Source: an uncultured Olsenella sp. (GTDB lineage: Bacteria; Actinomycetota; Coriobacteriia; Coriobacteriales; Atopobiaceae). Taken from it: DNA of 11,449 nucleotides. The position numbers and the translations under genes are program-made. Of the stretch, positions 1 through 7,936 are shown piece by piece (positions within the stretch are counted from its first letter, which is position 1; the number at the start of each line of letters is the position of its first letter). The notes under the pieces were generated by a model. It was not told where the DNA came from. It did not search any database and worked only from the letters and a program-made list of their open reading frames with translations. The stretch spans positions 1 through 11,449 of the forward strand of contig CAUGFC010000059.1 of assembly GCA_959598545.1 (NCBI GenBank), given 5' to 3'.

Positions 1-16
1 AGACACTGGAGGAACG

Positions 17-1360
17 TTGAAGATCACCGTCACCGCCGAGAAGCCGTCCGACGAGAAGATGGCTGCCACCCTCACCATTCCCGCCGCTGAGGTCGACGCC
101 GCCGTCAAGCGGACGTACAAGGACATCGCCAAGAAGTACAACTTCCAGGGCTTCCGTCGCGGCCACGCGCCGCGTCCGGTGATCGACGGCATCATGGGCC
201 GCGAGGCCGTGCTCGCCCAGGCCACCAACGACCTCCTCAACGCCGCCGAGCCCCTCATGCTCGAGGAGCTCGACGTCACCCCGGTCGGCCGCGTGGACTT
301 CGGCGCCGAGGGCGCCGATCCCGAGCTCGCCGTCGAGGGCACCGACTACGTCGTGACCGCCACCATCGGCGTGCGCCCGTCCTGCGAGCTCGAGAGCTAC
401 GACGCCCCCGAGATCAACATGCCGCCCGAGGAGGCCACCGAGGCCGAGATCGACTGGCAGGTCAACCAGCTCCTCAGCTACCAGATGACCTACGAGGACG
501 TCGAGGAGGAGCGCGCCGTCGAGAACGGCGACATCGTCTCCGTCGACGTCGAGAACGTCGAGGGCGCCGGCCACCTTGCCGGCAAGAACCGCCTGCTCGC
601 CCTTGACGGCCAGCAGATCCCCGACCAGCTCCAGGAGGGCATCGTCGGGATGAAGAAGGGCGAGGAGAAGGCCATCGAGTGGACCCGCACCCACGAGCAC
701 GAGGGCGAGGAGCACTCCCACACCTTCTCCGTCAAGGTCAAGCTCAACGCCATCAAGAAGGCCGTCACCCCCGAGCTCGACGACGAGGTCGCGAAGAAGT
801 ACGGCTACGATGACGTCGCATCCTTCCGCGACGCCGTCAAGGAGGAGGTCGAGGCCGACAAGAAGACGACGCTCCCCAACCTCAAGGAGGACCGCGTCGT
901 CGAGGCCCTCGGCAAGGCCCTCAAGCTCGAGGCCGTGCCCGAGGCCTACCAGAACGAAATCTTCAACGAGCTCGCCTCCGAGTTCCTCGCGCAGCTCCAG
1001 CGCCAGAACGTCAGCCTCGACATGTACCTGCGCGCCCGCGGCGTGAAGACCGACGACTTCCTGGCCGACCTCCGCGTCCAGGCCGAGGAGCGCGCGCGCC
1101 AGTCCCTCGCTCTCGACGCCCTCGCCGCCAAGCTCGGCGTCGAGGCCACCGAGGACGACGTCCGCGCCGAGTTCGAGAAGGCCGGCGTCGAGGACGTCGA
1201 CGCCTCCGTCGAGCAGTGGCGCTCCGAGGGCCGTCTGCCCGCCATCCGCGACTCCATCCGTCGCACCAAGGCCCTCGACTGGCTCGTCGAGAACGCCAAG
1301 GTGAACATCGTCGACGAGGTCGCCGAGCGCGCCGCCGCTGACAAGGCCGACGCCGAGTAG
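17..1360 (+). CDS. tig: Trigger factor, ribosome-associated chaperone and peptidyl-prolyl isomerase
   Basis: Trigger factor binds the ribosome next to the exit tunnel and shields and folds nascent chains in the cytoplasm. The 447-aa product has the family layout: an N-terminal ribosome-binding domain with the signature GFRRG at residues 45-49, followed by APRPVI; a middle FKBP-type PPIase domain (about 150-245); and a long, charged, helical C-terminal chaperone domain. The start is TTG at 17-19, preceded by GGAGGA at 8-13 (short spacing); no other in-frame start exists upstream in the window, and the N-terminus MKITVTAEK fits the family. Length is normal. It is followed after 71 bp by clpP, the usual quality-control neighbour. 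All arginine codons are CGN, with no AGA or AGG, unlike the mobile element further right. Confidence 0.97.
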   Translation: MKITVTAEKPSDEKMAATLTIPAAEVDAAVKRTYKDIAKKYNFQGFRRGHAPRPVIDGIMGREAVLAQATNDLLNAAEPLMLEELDVTPVGRVDFGAEGADPELAVEGTDYVVTATIGVRPSCELESYDAPEINMPPEEATEAEIDWQVNQLLSYQMTYEDVEEERAVENGDIVSVDVENVEGAGHLAGKNRLLALDGQQIPDQLQEGIVGMKKGEEKAIEWTRTHEHEGEEHSHTFSVKVKLNAIKKAVTPELDDEVAKKYGYDDVASFRDAVKEEVEADKKTTLPNLKEDRVVEALGKALKLEAVPEAYQNEIFNELASEFLAQLQRQNVSLDMYLRARGVKTDDFLADLRVQAEERARQSLALDALAAKLGVEATEDDVRAEFEKAGVEDVDASVEQWRSEGRLPAIRDSIRRTKALDWLVENAKVNIVDEVAERAAADKADAE

Positions 1361-1382
1361 GCTCGCCACACCTGTCTCCTGA

Positions 1383-1408
1383 CGCCCCGGGCACCACTGC
1401 CCGGGGCG
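1383..1408 (+). other. Perfect GC-rich hairpin between tig and clpP
   Basis: Two 11-bp arms, 1383-1393 and 1398-1408, are perfectly complementary around a CCAC loop. No T-run follows, so it is not a textbook intrinsic terminator. It may attenuate or process the tig-clpP transcript so that the two genes are expressed at different levels, or protect the tig 3' end. The hairpin is plain in the sequence; its role is inferred. Confidence 0.6.
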
Positions 1409-1431
1409 CACGCACAAGAAACGGAGATCAC

Positions 1432-2049
1432 ATGCACCAGCCCACCAACATCCCCCTCATCCCCTACGTCGTCGAGCAGACGCCGCGCGGCGAGCGCAGC
1501 TACGACATCTACTCGCGCCTGCTCAACGACCGCATCGTCTTTCTCGGCGAGGAGGTGACGCGCGACTCCGCCAACCTCGTGATCGCACAGCTCCTCCACC
1601 TGGAGAGCCAGGACCCCGACAAGGACATCGCCCTCTACATTGACTCGCCGGGCGGCGACGTCTACGCCGGCCTCGGCATCATCGACACGATGAACTTCAT
1701 CAAGCCGGACGTCTCCACCATCTGCGTGGGCATGGCCGCCTCCATGGGCGCCGCCATCCTCGCCTGCGGCGCCAAGGGCAAGCGCCTGGCGCTCCCCAAC
1801 TCGATGGTCCTCATCCACCAGCCGAGCTCGGGCGTCTCCGGCCAGCAGACCGACATCCAGATCGTCGCCGACGAGACCCGCTGGATCCGCCAGCGCCTGA
1901 ACGAGATCCTCTCCGAGGCGACCGGCCAGCCCATCGAGAAGGTCAACGCGGACACCGAGCGCGACAACTACATGCGCGCCTCCGAGGCGTGCGCCTACGG
2001 CCTCGTGGACCGCGTCATCACCTCTCGCGCCGAGCAGACCCAGGAGTAG
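1432..2049 (+). CDS. clpP: ATP-dependent Clp protease proteolytic subunit
   Basis: ClpP is the barrel-forming serine peptidase that degrades proteins unfolded by ClpX or another Clp ATPase. The 205-aa product has the full catalytic triad: Ser104 in GMAASMGA, His129 in LIHQPS, and Asp178 in ERDNYM. The conserved YIDSPGG segment (69-75) and the C-terminal YGLVDRVI (189-196) are also present. The start ATG has GGAG at 1423-1426 with good spacing. clpX follows after only 3 nt, so the two are cotranscribed and make the ClpXP machine. Length is standard, and there is no sign of an inactive paralogue. Codon use matches tig. Confidence 0.98.
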   Translation: MHQPTNIPLIPYVVEQTPRGERSYDIYSRLLNDRIVFLGEEVTRDSANLVIAQLLHLESQDPDKDIALYIDSPGGDVYAGLGIIDTMNFIKPDVSTICVGMAASMGAAILACGAKGKRLALPNSMVLIHQPSSGVSGQQTDIQIVADETRWIRQRLNEILSEATGQPIEKVNADTERDNYMRASEACAYGLVDRVITSRAEQTQE

Positions 2050-2052
2050 CGA

Positions 2053-3357
<1,305 letters not shown>

Positions 3358-3393
3358 GGTCACGAGTCCTTCTCGCCAGCATTTGTTCAGGCA

Positions 3394-3424
3394 GGGGCGT
3401 CGCCTCCGGGCGGCGTCCCTTCTT
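3394..3424 (+). terminator. Intrinsic terminator of the tig-clpP-clpX cluster
   Basis: An 11-bp stem (3394-3404 with 3409-3419, two G-U pairs) closes on a UCCG tetraloop of the stable UNCG type and is followed by the T-rich stretch TTCTT. It lies 36 bp after the clpX stop and just before the convergent glycosyltransferase ends. On the opposite strand no T-run follows the stem, so it should work mainly for the rightward transcript. Confidence 0.8.
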
Positions 3425-3425
3425 G

Positions 3426-4550
3426 CTAGAGGTTGGAGCCGCCGAGGGCCACGTAGGAGCGGATGACGGCGTCGCGGCGTCGCGAGCCGGCGGGGCACAC
3501 CTTGTCGAAGGCCGGCATGATGCCCTTGTAGATCGCGATGACCTGGAGGCGCTTGGCGAGGCCGGCGGCAGAGGCGCGCGACTCCTCGAGCTGGCCCCTG
3601 ATCTCGTCAAGGTAGGGCGAGCGCATGGCGTAGTGCCAGAAGAGGTCGGCGCGGTCGGCATCAGGGTAGAGCCAGGGGCGGTTGTCCGGCCCGGCGAAGT
3701 GGATGATCGCGGGGTCGGCGGCCGCCTCCTCGTACTCGGCGCGCACGTCGGCGGGGGCGTTGGCGATGATGTGGGTGCGGCGGAGATGCTGCCAGTCCAT
3801 GAGGTAGTTCCAGCGCATGTGCACGCGCACGTAGTTGCCGTCGACCACCTTGTTGAGGACGTCCTGGTCAAGCCAGCGCCACATGCGCTGCGTGGAGAGG
3901 TCGAGGAACTCCTCGGGCGTTATGGTCCGGCGCAGCTCCGCCAGGTTCATGAGCAGCACGCCCGCCTGGAAGTAGTCGTGTGGGTCGCTCATGCCGAGCT
4001 CGTTCTTGAGGTAGGGTCCCACGGTCGTGTCGTAGCCCTCGATCTGGCCGATCGTGTCGGCGTCGCGCGTGGCCGCCAGCGGGTAGCCGGTGACGTCCAC
4101 GTCGTAGAGCTCGGCGACGTCGGCGTCCACGATGAGGTCGGAGTCGAGGTAGATCGCCTTGTCAACGTTGGGAAGGAGCTGCGGGGCGAGCAGGCGGAAG
4201 TACGTCTCGGGACGGAAGTGCCCGTGGTGGGGGAGCTCGATGTCACCGAGCGCCGCATCGACGTCGAGGAAGCCGATGCCCACGTTGTCCGCCTTGGTCT
4301 GGCGCGTGAGCGTGATCATGCTCGCCGGCGAGATGTTGCGCGTGAGCACGATGATGTCGTAGCGGCGCGCCTCGCTGGCGTTGTCCACGATGGACTGGAT
4401 CGCCACGGAGAGGTACGGGACGAAGTTCTCGCTGCACGCGAAGACGATGACGACGTCGTCGAGGGGCAGGTCGAGGTCTCCCGACGTGCTGGCGAGCATC
4501 GTCGAGGAGAGCGGGTTTCTCACGTGCGTGGTCTTGCGCAGCGGCTTCAT
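3426..4550 (-). CDS. Glycosyltransferase family 8 protein (LgtC/GspA-like)
   Basis: A retaining GT8 sugar transferase, probably acting on cell-surface glycan or lipid acceptors with a UDP-sugar donor; the acceptor cannot be told from sequence. In the 374-aa form starting at 4550, the domain opens with VVIVFACSENFVPYLSVAIQSI, followed by the metal/nucleotide-binding DSD (residues 136-138) in YLDSDLIVDADV. Later come the GT8 segments YFQAGVLLMNL, DQDVLN and IIHFAGPDNRPW. The start is chosen because AGAGG sits 5 nt upstream and a likely promoter ends between it and the alternative in-frame ATG at 4595 (389 aa). It lies downstream of tatD on the same strand and converges with clpX. No membrane segment is evident. 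Confidence 0.88.
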   Translation of the reverse strand: MKPLRKTTHVRNPLSSTMLASTSGDLDLPLDDVVIVFACSENFVPYLSVAIQSIVDNASEARRYDIIVLTRNISPASMITLTRQTKADNVGIGFLDVDAALGDIELPHHGHFRPETYFRLLAPQLLPNVDKAIYLDSDLIVDADVAELYDVDVTGYPLAATRDADTIGQIEGYDTTVGPYLKNELGMSDPHDYFQAGVLLMNLAELRRTITPEEFLDLSTQRMWRWLDQDVLNKVVDGNYVRVHMRWNYLMDWQHLRRTHIIANAPADVRAEYEEAAADPAIIHFAGPDNRPWLYPDADRADLFWHYAMRSPYLDEIRGQLEESRASAAGLAKRLQVIAIYKGIMPAFDKVCPAGSRRRDAVIRSYVALGGSNL

Positions 4551-4585
4551 GTGACCTCTGTTCGGGCGCGTTCCGGGCCTCATAA

Positions 4586-4614
4586 ACTCTACCATGCGCC
4601 GCGTCGGCCCTCAA
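4586..4614 (-). promoter_or_regulatory. Putative promoter of the GT8 gene
   Basis: On the minus strand TTGAGG (4609-4614) and TAGAGT (4586-4591) are separated by exactly 17 bp; each matches the sigma-70-type consensus at 4 of 6 positions. The -35 overlaps the tatD stop codon. Transcription would begin near 4578, upstream of the AGAGG ribosome binding site and the ATG at 4550. It supports the shorter gene start and independent expression from tatD. Confidence 0.45.
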
Positions 4615-5381
4615 ACGTCGAGAAGGGCTGTCGCATTGTCTACGGAGACTCTGCGCACTTCCTCCGCCTCGACGCCTCGCGCGGCGGCAACCGCGTCGAC
4701 GGCACGCCCGAGGGAGCCTGCGAGGGCGGGGACGTCAGCACGGGCGTGCTCGGCCTCCGGGAGGTCCGTCTCCAGCAGCAGGCGGTCGAGGGGCAGGATT
4801 CGGGCGTACTCCCGCCCGCGTCTCGTGGCGAATGACCGCTCGCCGAGGGAGAACCAGCAGCCGAGCCGCGCGGCGCGCCAGAGCTCGTCGGAGGAGCCGG
4901 AGAACCAGTGGAGGACGCAGCGGCAGCGCTCGGCGGCTCCGGTGCGCTCGAGCACGTCGAGGACGGCGTCGGCGGCGCGCACCGCGTGGACGGAGAGCAC
5001 CTTGGGCGTCTCGGGGCCGCTCGCCTCCGCGCACGCGGCGCATATGCGCTCGAACGCCGCCACCTGCTCGTCCCACGTCCCCGCATGTCGCGGGGAGGCG
5101 TCGAGCCCGACCTCCCCGACGAAGCGCGTCTCGGGAAGGACGTCGAGCAGCGCGTCGACGTCATCTGAGCTGCGGACCCACCAGGGGTGCAGCCCGGCGG
5201 CGAGCCGCACGTTCTTCTCGTCCGCCAAGACACCCTGCAGCGCGCGGAACTCCGTGGGCGTCACCGTGACGGCAAGGAGCGCGAGGGCCGCCTCCGCCGC
5301 CGCGCGCGCAACGTCCGTGGGCGCAGAAAACCATCCCAGATGGCAGTGCGCGTCGACCAGATTCCAGCTTCGGGAGTTCAT
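4611..5381 (-). CDS. tatD: TatD family metal-dependent deoxyribonuclease/hydrolase
   Basis: TatD proteins are TIM-barrel amidohydrolase-fold nucleases with a two-metal site, active on DNA ends and implicated in repair and DNA breakdown. The 256-aa product has all ligand motifs: HxH at His12/His14 in VDAHCHLGW, Glu90 in VGEVGLDAS, His132 in LSVHAV, His158 in VLHWFSGS, and Asp206 in LLLETDLP. The open frame runs far upstream to 6179, but the domain begins at MNSRSW; that ATG at 5381 has AGGAGG at 5392-5397 (10 nt away), so the upstream extension is not coding. Length is normal for the family. The exact substrate among TatD-like proteins is not resolved. Confidence 0.92.
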   Translation of the reverse strand: MNSRSWNLVDAHCHLGWFSAPTDVARAAAEAALALLAVTVTPTEFRALQGVLADEKNVRLAAGLHPWWVRSSDDVDALLDVLPETRFVGEVGLDASPRHAGTWDEQVAAFERICAACAEASGPETPKVLSVHAVRAADAVLDVLERTGAAERCRCVLHWFSGSSDELWRAARLGCWFSLGERSFATRRGREYARILPLDRLLLETDLPEAEHARADVPALAGSLGRAVDAVAAARGVEAEEVRRVSVDNATALLDV

Positions 5382-5398
5382 GTCGGGGTACCCTCCTG

Positions 5399-5585
5399 CC
5401 AAAACGGGCCTTCGTGCAGCATTGATGCCTTCCCAGAACCAAAACGCGCCCTCGTGCAACACGAATTTACCCCGCGGGGGCGGTTTCCGCACGCCCCGAA
5501 TCGGAGATGCCCAGTTGATGAAATCAAAGGCGAAATATGATTCGGCATCCGGGCCAAAAGGACGTTGCGCGAGCGCCGGTTTTGG
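5399..5585. repeat. Degenerate ~23-bp intergenic repeat, two direct copies and one inverted copy
   Basis: Copies at 5399-5421 and 5439-5461 agree at 20 of 23 positions (start CCAAAACG, end TCGTGCA then RCA) and are 40 bp apart. A weaker copy lies on the opposite strand at 5563-5585, matching the second copy at about 17 of 22 positions. They lie immediately upstream of tatD, outside the coding genes, and all have the CCAAAAC head. They could be a dispersed genomic repeat, protein-binding sites, or remnants of a mobile element. Apart from these repeats and a small TTGAT/ATCAA dyad at 5515-5527, I see nothing definite in 5382-5640. Confidence 0.6.
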
Positions 5586-5672
5586 TTTCGACTCGAGGGA
5601 AATGTAGCATGAGCTGACATTTTGCGAAGCCTGCCCCCAATGTCGAGGACTGGCCTCGGAGCGCCTGCCCCG

Positions 5673-5681
5673 TGCTATCCT
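5673..5681 (+). promoter_or_regulatory. Extended -10 promoter element upstream of a truncated ORF
   Basis: TGCTATCCT holds a TG extension and a TATCCT -10 hexamer; no convincing -35 lies 16-18 bp upstream. It points rightward at the small ORF beginning at 5720 and sits just outside the integrase gene. It may be the native promoter of the gene that the integrated element interrupts. Confidence 0.35.
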
Positions 5682-5719
5682 GTTGGACTGATATGCACGC
5701 GACCGGGAGAGGATGCCCC

Positions 5720-5767
5720 GTGGAAGAGATGCCCAAGGGATATGCCCTCTCACGTATCCGCAGGTGA
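5720..5767 (+). pseudogene. Possible 5' stub of a host gene interrupted at the element boundary
   Basis: A strong Shine-Dalgarno-like GGGAGAGG (5705-5712) sits 7 nt before a GTG, and an extended -10 lies further upstream. Yet the frame gives only 15 residues (ending KGYALSRIRR) before TGA. Its 3' part overlaps the last codons of the convergent integrase gene, where an attachment core would be expected. The simplest reading is that the rest of the gene lies beyond the other end of the element. It could instead be a short leader peptide or chance. I do not recognise the protein. Confidence 0.3.
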
Positions 5768-6976
5768 ATCGGTGCGTCCCTCCGGTCCGAGTCCCAAAAA
5801 GTCCCAACTGACGCAAACCTTGCTCCCGCCCATCGCACGGCATATCTCGGACGATATAAGCTCCGCATCCATTCTCAGGTAGTGCCTGCCCGTGGTCCCC
5901 TCGCCGACGTGCCCCATCATCTTCTCGAGGACCTCGCGCGAGATCCCCGTGACCGCCGTCCAGGAGCGCCACGAGCGCCTCAGGGCCCGGGGCTGCATCG
6001 TCGGTATGCCGGCCGCCCCCAGTGCCCTGTAGAAGTCGTCCCTGGCGACCTTCTGGGATATTGGCTCGCCGAGACCGTCGTCGGAGAGCCACGTCTCGCC
6101 CCTCCGCAGCCCCTCGTCCCTCAGCTGGAGCACCCTCAGGCTCCACGGCTCGGGTATGACCACCGTCCTCGGGCTCCACTGGTTCTTGAGATCCCCGTCG
6201 TCAGAGACGCCGCCGGAGCAGTAGACCTGCCTCATGATGGGCACGGCGGCGAGCGTCATCCCCGGCGTCTCGATCGCCTCGATGTCCTCCAGCATGGGGG
6301 CCAGGCACTCCCCGAGCCTGCAAGAGCCGAAGGCGGAGAGCAGGAACATCGGCTCGCAGGGGTGGCCCCAGACGGCCGGCCACAACGACTCGTCAAGCTC
6401 CTCGAGGGTCCAGATTCCGTCCTCGCGTCTGCTCGCCTTAGACGGGATGCGGTACTCGTACTCGGCGATGTTCTTCTCCAGCCGGTCGTTCAGCATGCAG
6501 AGCCTGAGTATCGAGCGGAGCAGCGAGATGCTCTTCTTCGCCGCGGACTCGCTCATGGTGAGCAGCCACTCCTGGACGTCGCTGTAGCGCACGCCGGACA
6601 CCGGCACCTTCGCCCACCTGGGCCCGACGTGCGCCCTCCATGTGGACATGACCTGCCTGTAGCTCTGCGGCTTCATGGACTCCCCGCGCTTGCCGGGGCG
6701 CCTCTCGCGCTCCCAGACGGCCAGCGCGCGGTCGCAATCCGGTTTGTACCACAGCTCCCACGCCTCGCCGACGGTGGGGCAGGGTGCGTCCTCGCCGTGC
6801 CTCACGTGCATGAGCGAGCGGAACTCCTCCGCCTCCCTCCTGGTGCCTCGTATGACCCGGCTCTGGCGCCTGTAGCCCGCCCCGTCATGGGCGTCTCCCC
6901 ACCACCTGACGCGGTACTTCCTTCCGCGCTCGACTTCCTCGATCGAGCCCCACGCGTCCCTCTGCCTTCGTGGCAT
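5750..6976 (-). CDS. int: Tyrosine recombinase / phage-type integrase
   Basis: Site-specific recombinase expected to integrate and excise this element. The 408-aa product (from the ATG at 6976) has an N-terminal arm-binding-like region (MPRRQRDAWGSI, then RGRKYRVRWW), a core-binding SAM-like helical domain (about 65-170) and a C-terminal catalytic domain. Numbered from this start the catalytic residues are Arg220 (SCRLGECL), Lys264 (DLKNQWSPRTVVIP), Arg333 (PRALRRSW), His356 (MMGHVGEG) and nucleophile Tyr366 (GRHYLRM). The box II histidine is replaced by Arg330. The start follows AGGTAGGTGA; the upstream ATG at 7018 would overlap the divergent gene and lacks such a site. It uses AGG for many arginines (eight in the first 59 codons), unlike host genes. 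Confidence 0.93.
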   Translation of the reverse strand: MPRRQRDAWGSIEEVERGRKYRVRWWGDAHDGAGYRRQSRVIRGTRREAEEFRSLMHVRHGEDAPCPTVGEAWELWYKPDCDRALAVWERERRPGKRGESMKPQSYRQVMSTWRAHVGPRWAKVPVSGVRYSDVQEWLLTMSESAAKKSISLLRSILRLCMLNDRLEKNIAEYEYRIPSKASRREDGIWTLEELDESLWPAVWGHPCEPMFLLSAFGSCRLGECLAPMLEDIEAIETPGMTLAAVPIMRQVYCSGGVSDDGDLKNQWSPRTVVIPEPWSLRVLQLRDEGLRRGETWLSDDGLGEPISQKVARDDFYRALGAAGIPTMQPRALRRSWRSWTAVTGISREVLEKMMGHVGEGTTGRHYLRMDAELISSEICRAMGGSKVCVSWDFLGLGPEGRTDSPADT

Positions 6977-7011
6977 AATTGAGTCACCTACCTGCGACGA
7001 TTGGCGGACAC

Positions 7012-7344
7012 ATGGCACAGAACGACATGTACGTCGTCATGTACAAGATCCTTGCCTACCTCTACGACTGCATGAAGCGCGGTGTCGAGCCTGAGGACGC
7101 GAGGTGGTCCGCCCAGGCGCTGGGCATCCCCGAGAGCTACTGGACTTCGATCGTGGAGGAGCTCGTGGGTCACAGCTTCGTCGCGGGCGTCAACGTCGAC
7201 CACTTCATCAACGGGGAGGCCCTCGTCACGCCGATCGACCCGCGAGTGACGATGGAGGGCGTTGCGTTCGCCCAGGAGAACTCGATGATGGGGAAGGCAA
7301 AGGCGTTCCTCCAGGACGCCAAGGCGGCCATCCCGTTCATTTGA
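7012..7344 (+). CDS. YjcQ family small protein
   Basis: A 110-aa protein resembling the YjcQ family, found in Firmicutes and Actinobacteria prophages and integrative elements; its biochemical role is not known. The family pattern is an N-terminal helix (MYVVMYKILAYLYDCM), a short winged-helix-like middle with SYWTSIVEELVGHSFVAGV, and the C-terminal VTMEGVAFAQENSMMGKAK. The start ATG at 7012 has GGCGGA at 7003-7008; the frame is open to a TTG at 6979, but that would overlap the integrase start. It is divergent from the integrase and convergent with the PH-domain gene, so it looks like independent cargo. The assignment is from remembered sequence pattern. Confidence 0.75.
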   Translation: MAQNDMYVVMYKILAYLYDCMKRGVEPEDARWSAQALGIPESYWTSIVEELVGHSFVAGVNVDHFINGEALVTPIDPRVTMEGVAFAQENSMMGKAKAFLQDAKAAIPFI

Positions 7345-7393
7345 TGGCATAATTGTCGATGCCTCCAATCGCCCGTCGGTTGGATGTGTCTCT

Positions 7394-7433
7394 TTCGCCC
7401 CGGTGTCTTCCGCCAAGTCGTCACCGGGGCGAA
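7394..7433. terminator. Hairpin between convergent yjcQ-like and PH-domain genes
   Basis: Perfect 12-bp arms at 7394-7405 and 7422-7433 surround a 16-nt loop. It lies between the stops of two converging genes, where a bidirectional terminator is expected. No clear T-run follows on either strand, so termination strength is uncertain. Confidence 0.45.
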
Positions 7434-7440
7434 GCTGTGA

Positions 7441-7803
7441 CTAGAGCACGTACTGCGCAACGATGCGGTCGAACTTCCTGACGTCAATGCCCCTCTTGAG
7501 GTTCAGCTTGATGTGACCGGCGCGCGTCCAGAACTCGAGCTCCGCGTTGAAGTCGATGTGGCCGGCGTTCTCGCTCGACCACATGTCGACGCTCTTCCAG
7601 GGCAGCGAGTAGATCTCGACCTTCTTTCCGGTGAGGCCCTGCGCGTCGCGCATGATGAGGCGCTTGTCGGTTATGACGGCGGTGTCCCGCACGGTCTTGT
7701 ACGCCGCCACCGGGGTCTCGCCGGGGACGAGCAGCTCCTGCACGTCCATCGGTACCGCGCACTCCGAGACGAACGTCCACATCATCATCGAGGGCTCTGC
7801 CAT
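7441..7803 (-). CDS. Bacterial PH-domain (bPH) protein
   Basis: A 120-aa protein almost entirely made of a bacterial pleckstrin-homology-like fold. The segment from LLVPGETPVAAYKTVRDTAVITDKRLIM through KKVEIYSLPWKSVDMW to FWTRAGHIKLNL and the final helix RKFDRIVAQYVL follows the strand-and-helix order of this family. Small bPH proteins form ring oligomers, and their ligands are mostly unknown. A near-ideal AGGAGG precedes the ATG. It is the last gene of the leftward repressor operon, after the SieB-like protein, so it may be a lysogenic conversion or exclusion gene. There is no signal peptide or membrane segment. Confidence 0.75.
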   Translation of the reverse strand: MAEPSMMMWTFVSECAVPMDVQELLVPGETPVAAYKTVRDTAVITDKRLIMRDAQGLTGKKVEIYSLPWKSVDMWSSENAGHIDFNAELEFWTRAGHIKLNLKRGIDVRKFDRIVAQYVL

Positions 7804-7825
7804 GTCTTCCTCCTATTTGTCATGA

Positions 7826-7845
7826 CCGGCGAGTTGGTTCGCCGG
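7826..7845 (-). other. Small hairpin in the gap before the PH-domain gene
   Basis: CCGGCGA (7826-7832) and TCGCCGG (7839-7845) form a perfect 7-bp stem with a 6-nt loop, between the stop of the 22-codon ORF and the PH gene's ribosome binding site. No T-run follows in the direction of transcription. It could modulate readthrough or mRNA stability inside the operon. Confidence 0.4.
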
Positions 7846-7849
7846 ATTT

Positions 7850-7918
7850 CTACTGTTGTCCCGTGGTGCTGGCCTTGATGGAGCTCTTGATGTTGGGCTT
7901 TCTCACTCCGAACTTCAT
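7850..7918 (-). CDS. 22-residue small ORF, possibly a truncated N-terminus of a phage-associated protein family
   Basis: A Shine-Dalgarno-like GAGGGG lies 6 nt before an ATG that opens a 22-codon frame: MKFGVRKPNIKSSIK followed by ASTTGQQ and TAG. It sits 18 nt after the SieB-like gene in the same direction, so it is in the repressor operon. From memory, longer proteins from gut-bacterial prophages and plasmids begin with a very similar M-x-FG-x-RKP-x-x-KxSxKA-x-TTG string. On that reading this could be a shortened version or a real micropeptide. It is basic and has no membrane segment. Coding status is unproven. Confidence 0.4.
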   Translation of the reverse strand: MKFGVRKPNIKSSIKASTTGQQ

Positions 7919-7936
7919 GACACGCCCCTCAGTCTG

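Noticed and set aside
3423..4835. 470-residue open frame on the plus strand over the GT8 gene
   Set aside because: Antisense shadow of a gene with clear GT8 motifs; V/D/E/R-rich sequence without domains.
5399..5585. CRISPR array
   Set aside because: Only two direct copies and one inverted, imperfect, with a 17-nt gap between the direct copies and no cas genes in the window.
5382..6179. N-terminal extension of the tatD frame to 522 residues
   Set aside because: TatD homology starts at the ATG at 5381, which has AGGAGG upstream; the extension runs through repeats and antisense to the integrase.
5882..6982. 366-residue plus-strand frame over the integrase
   Set aside because: Antisense to a gene with full tyrosine recombinase motifs; no domain of its own.
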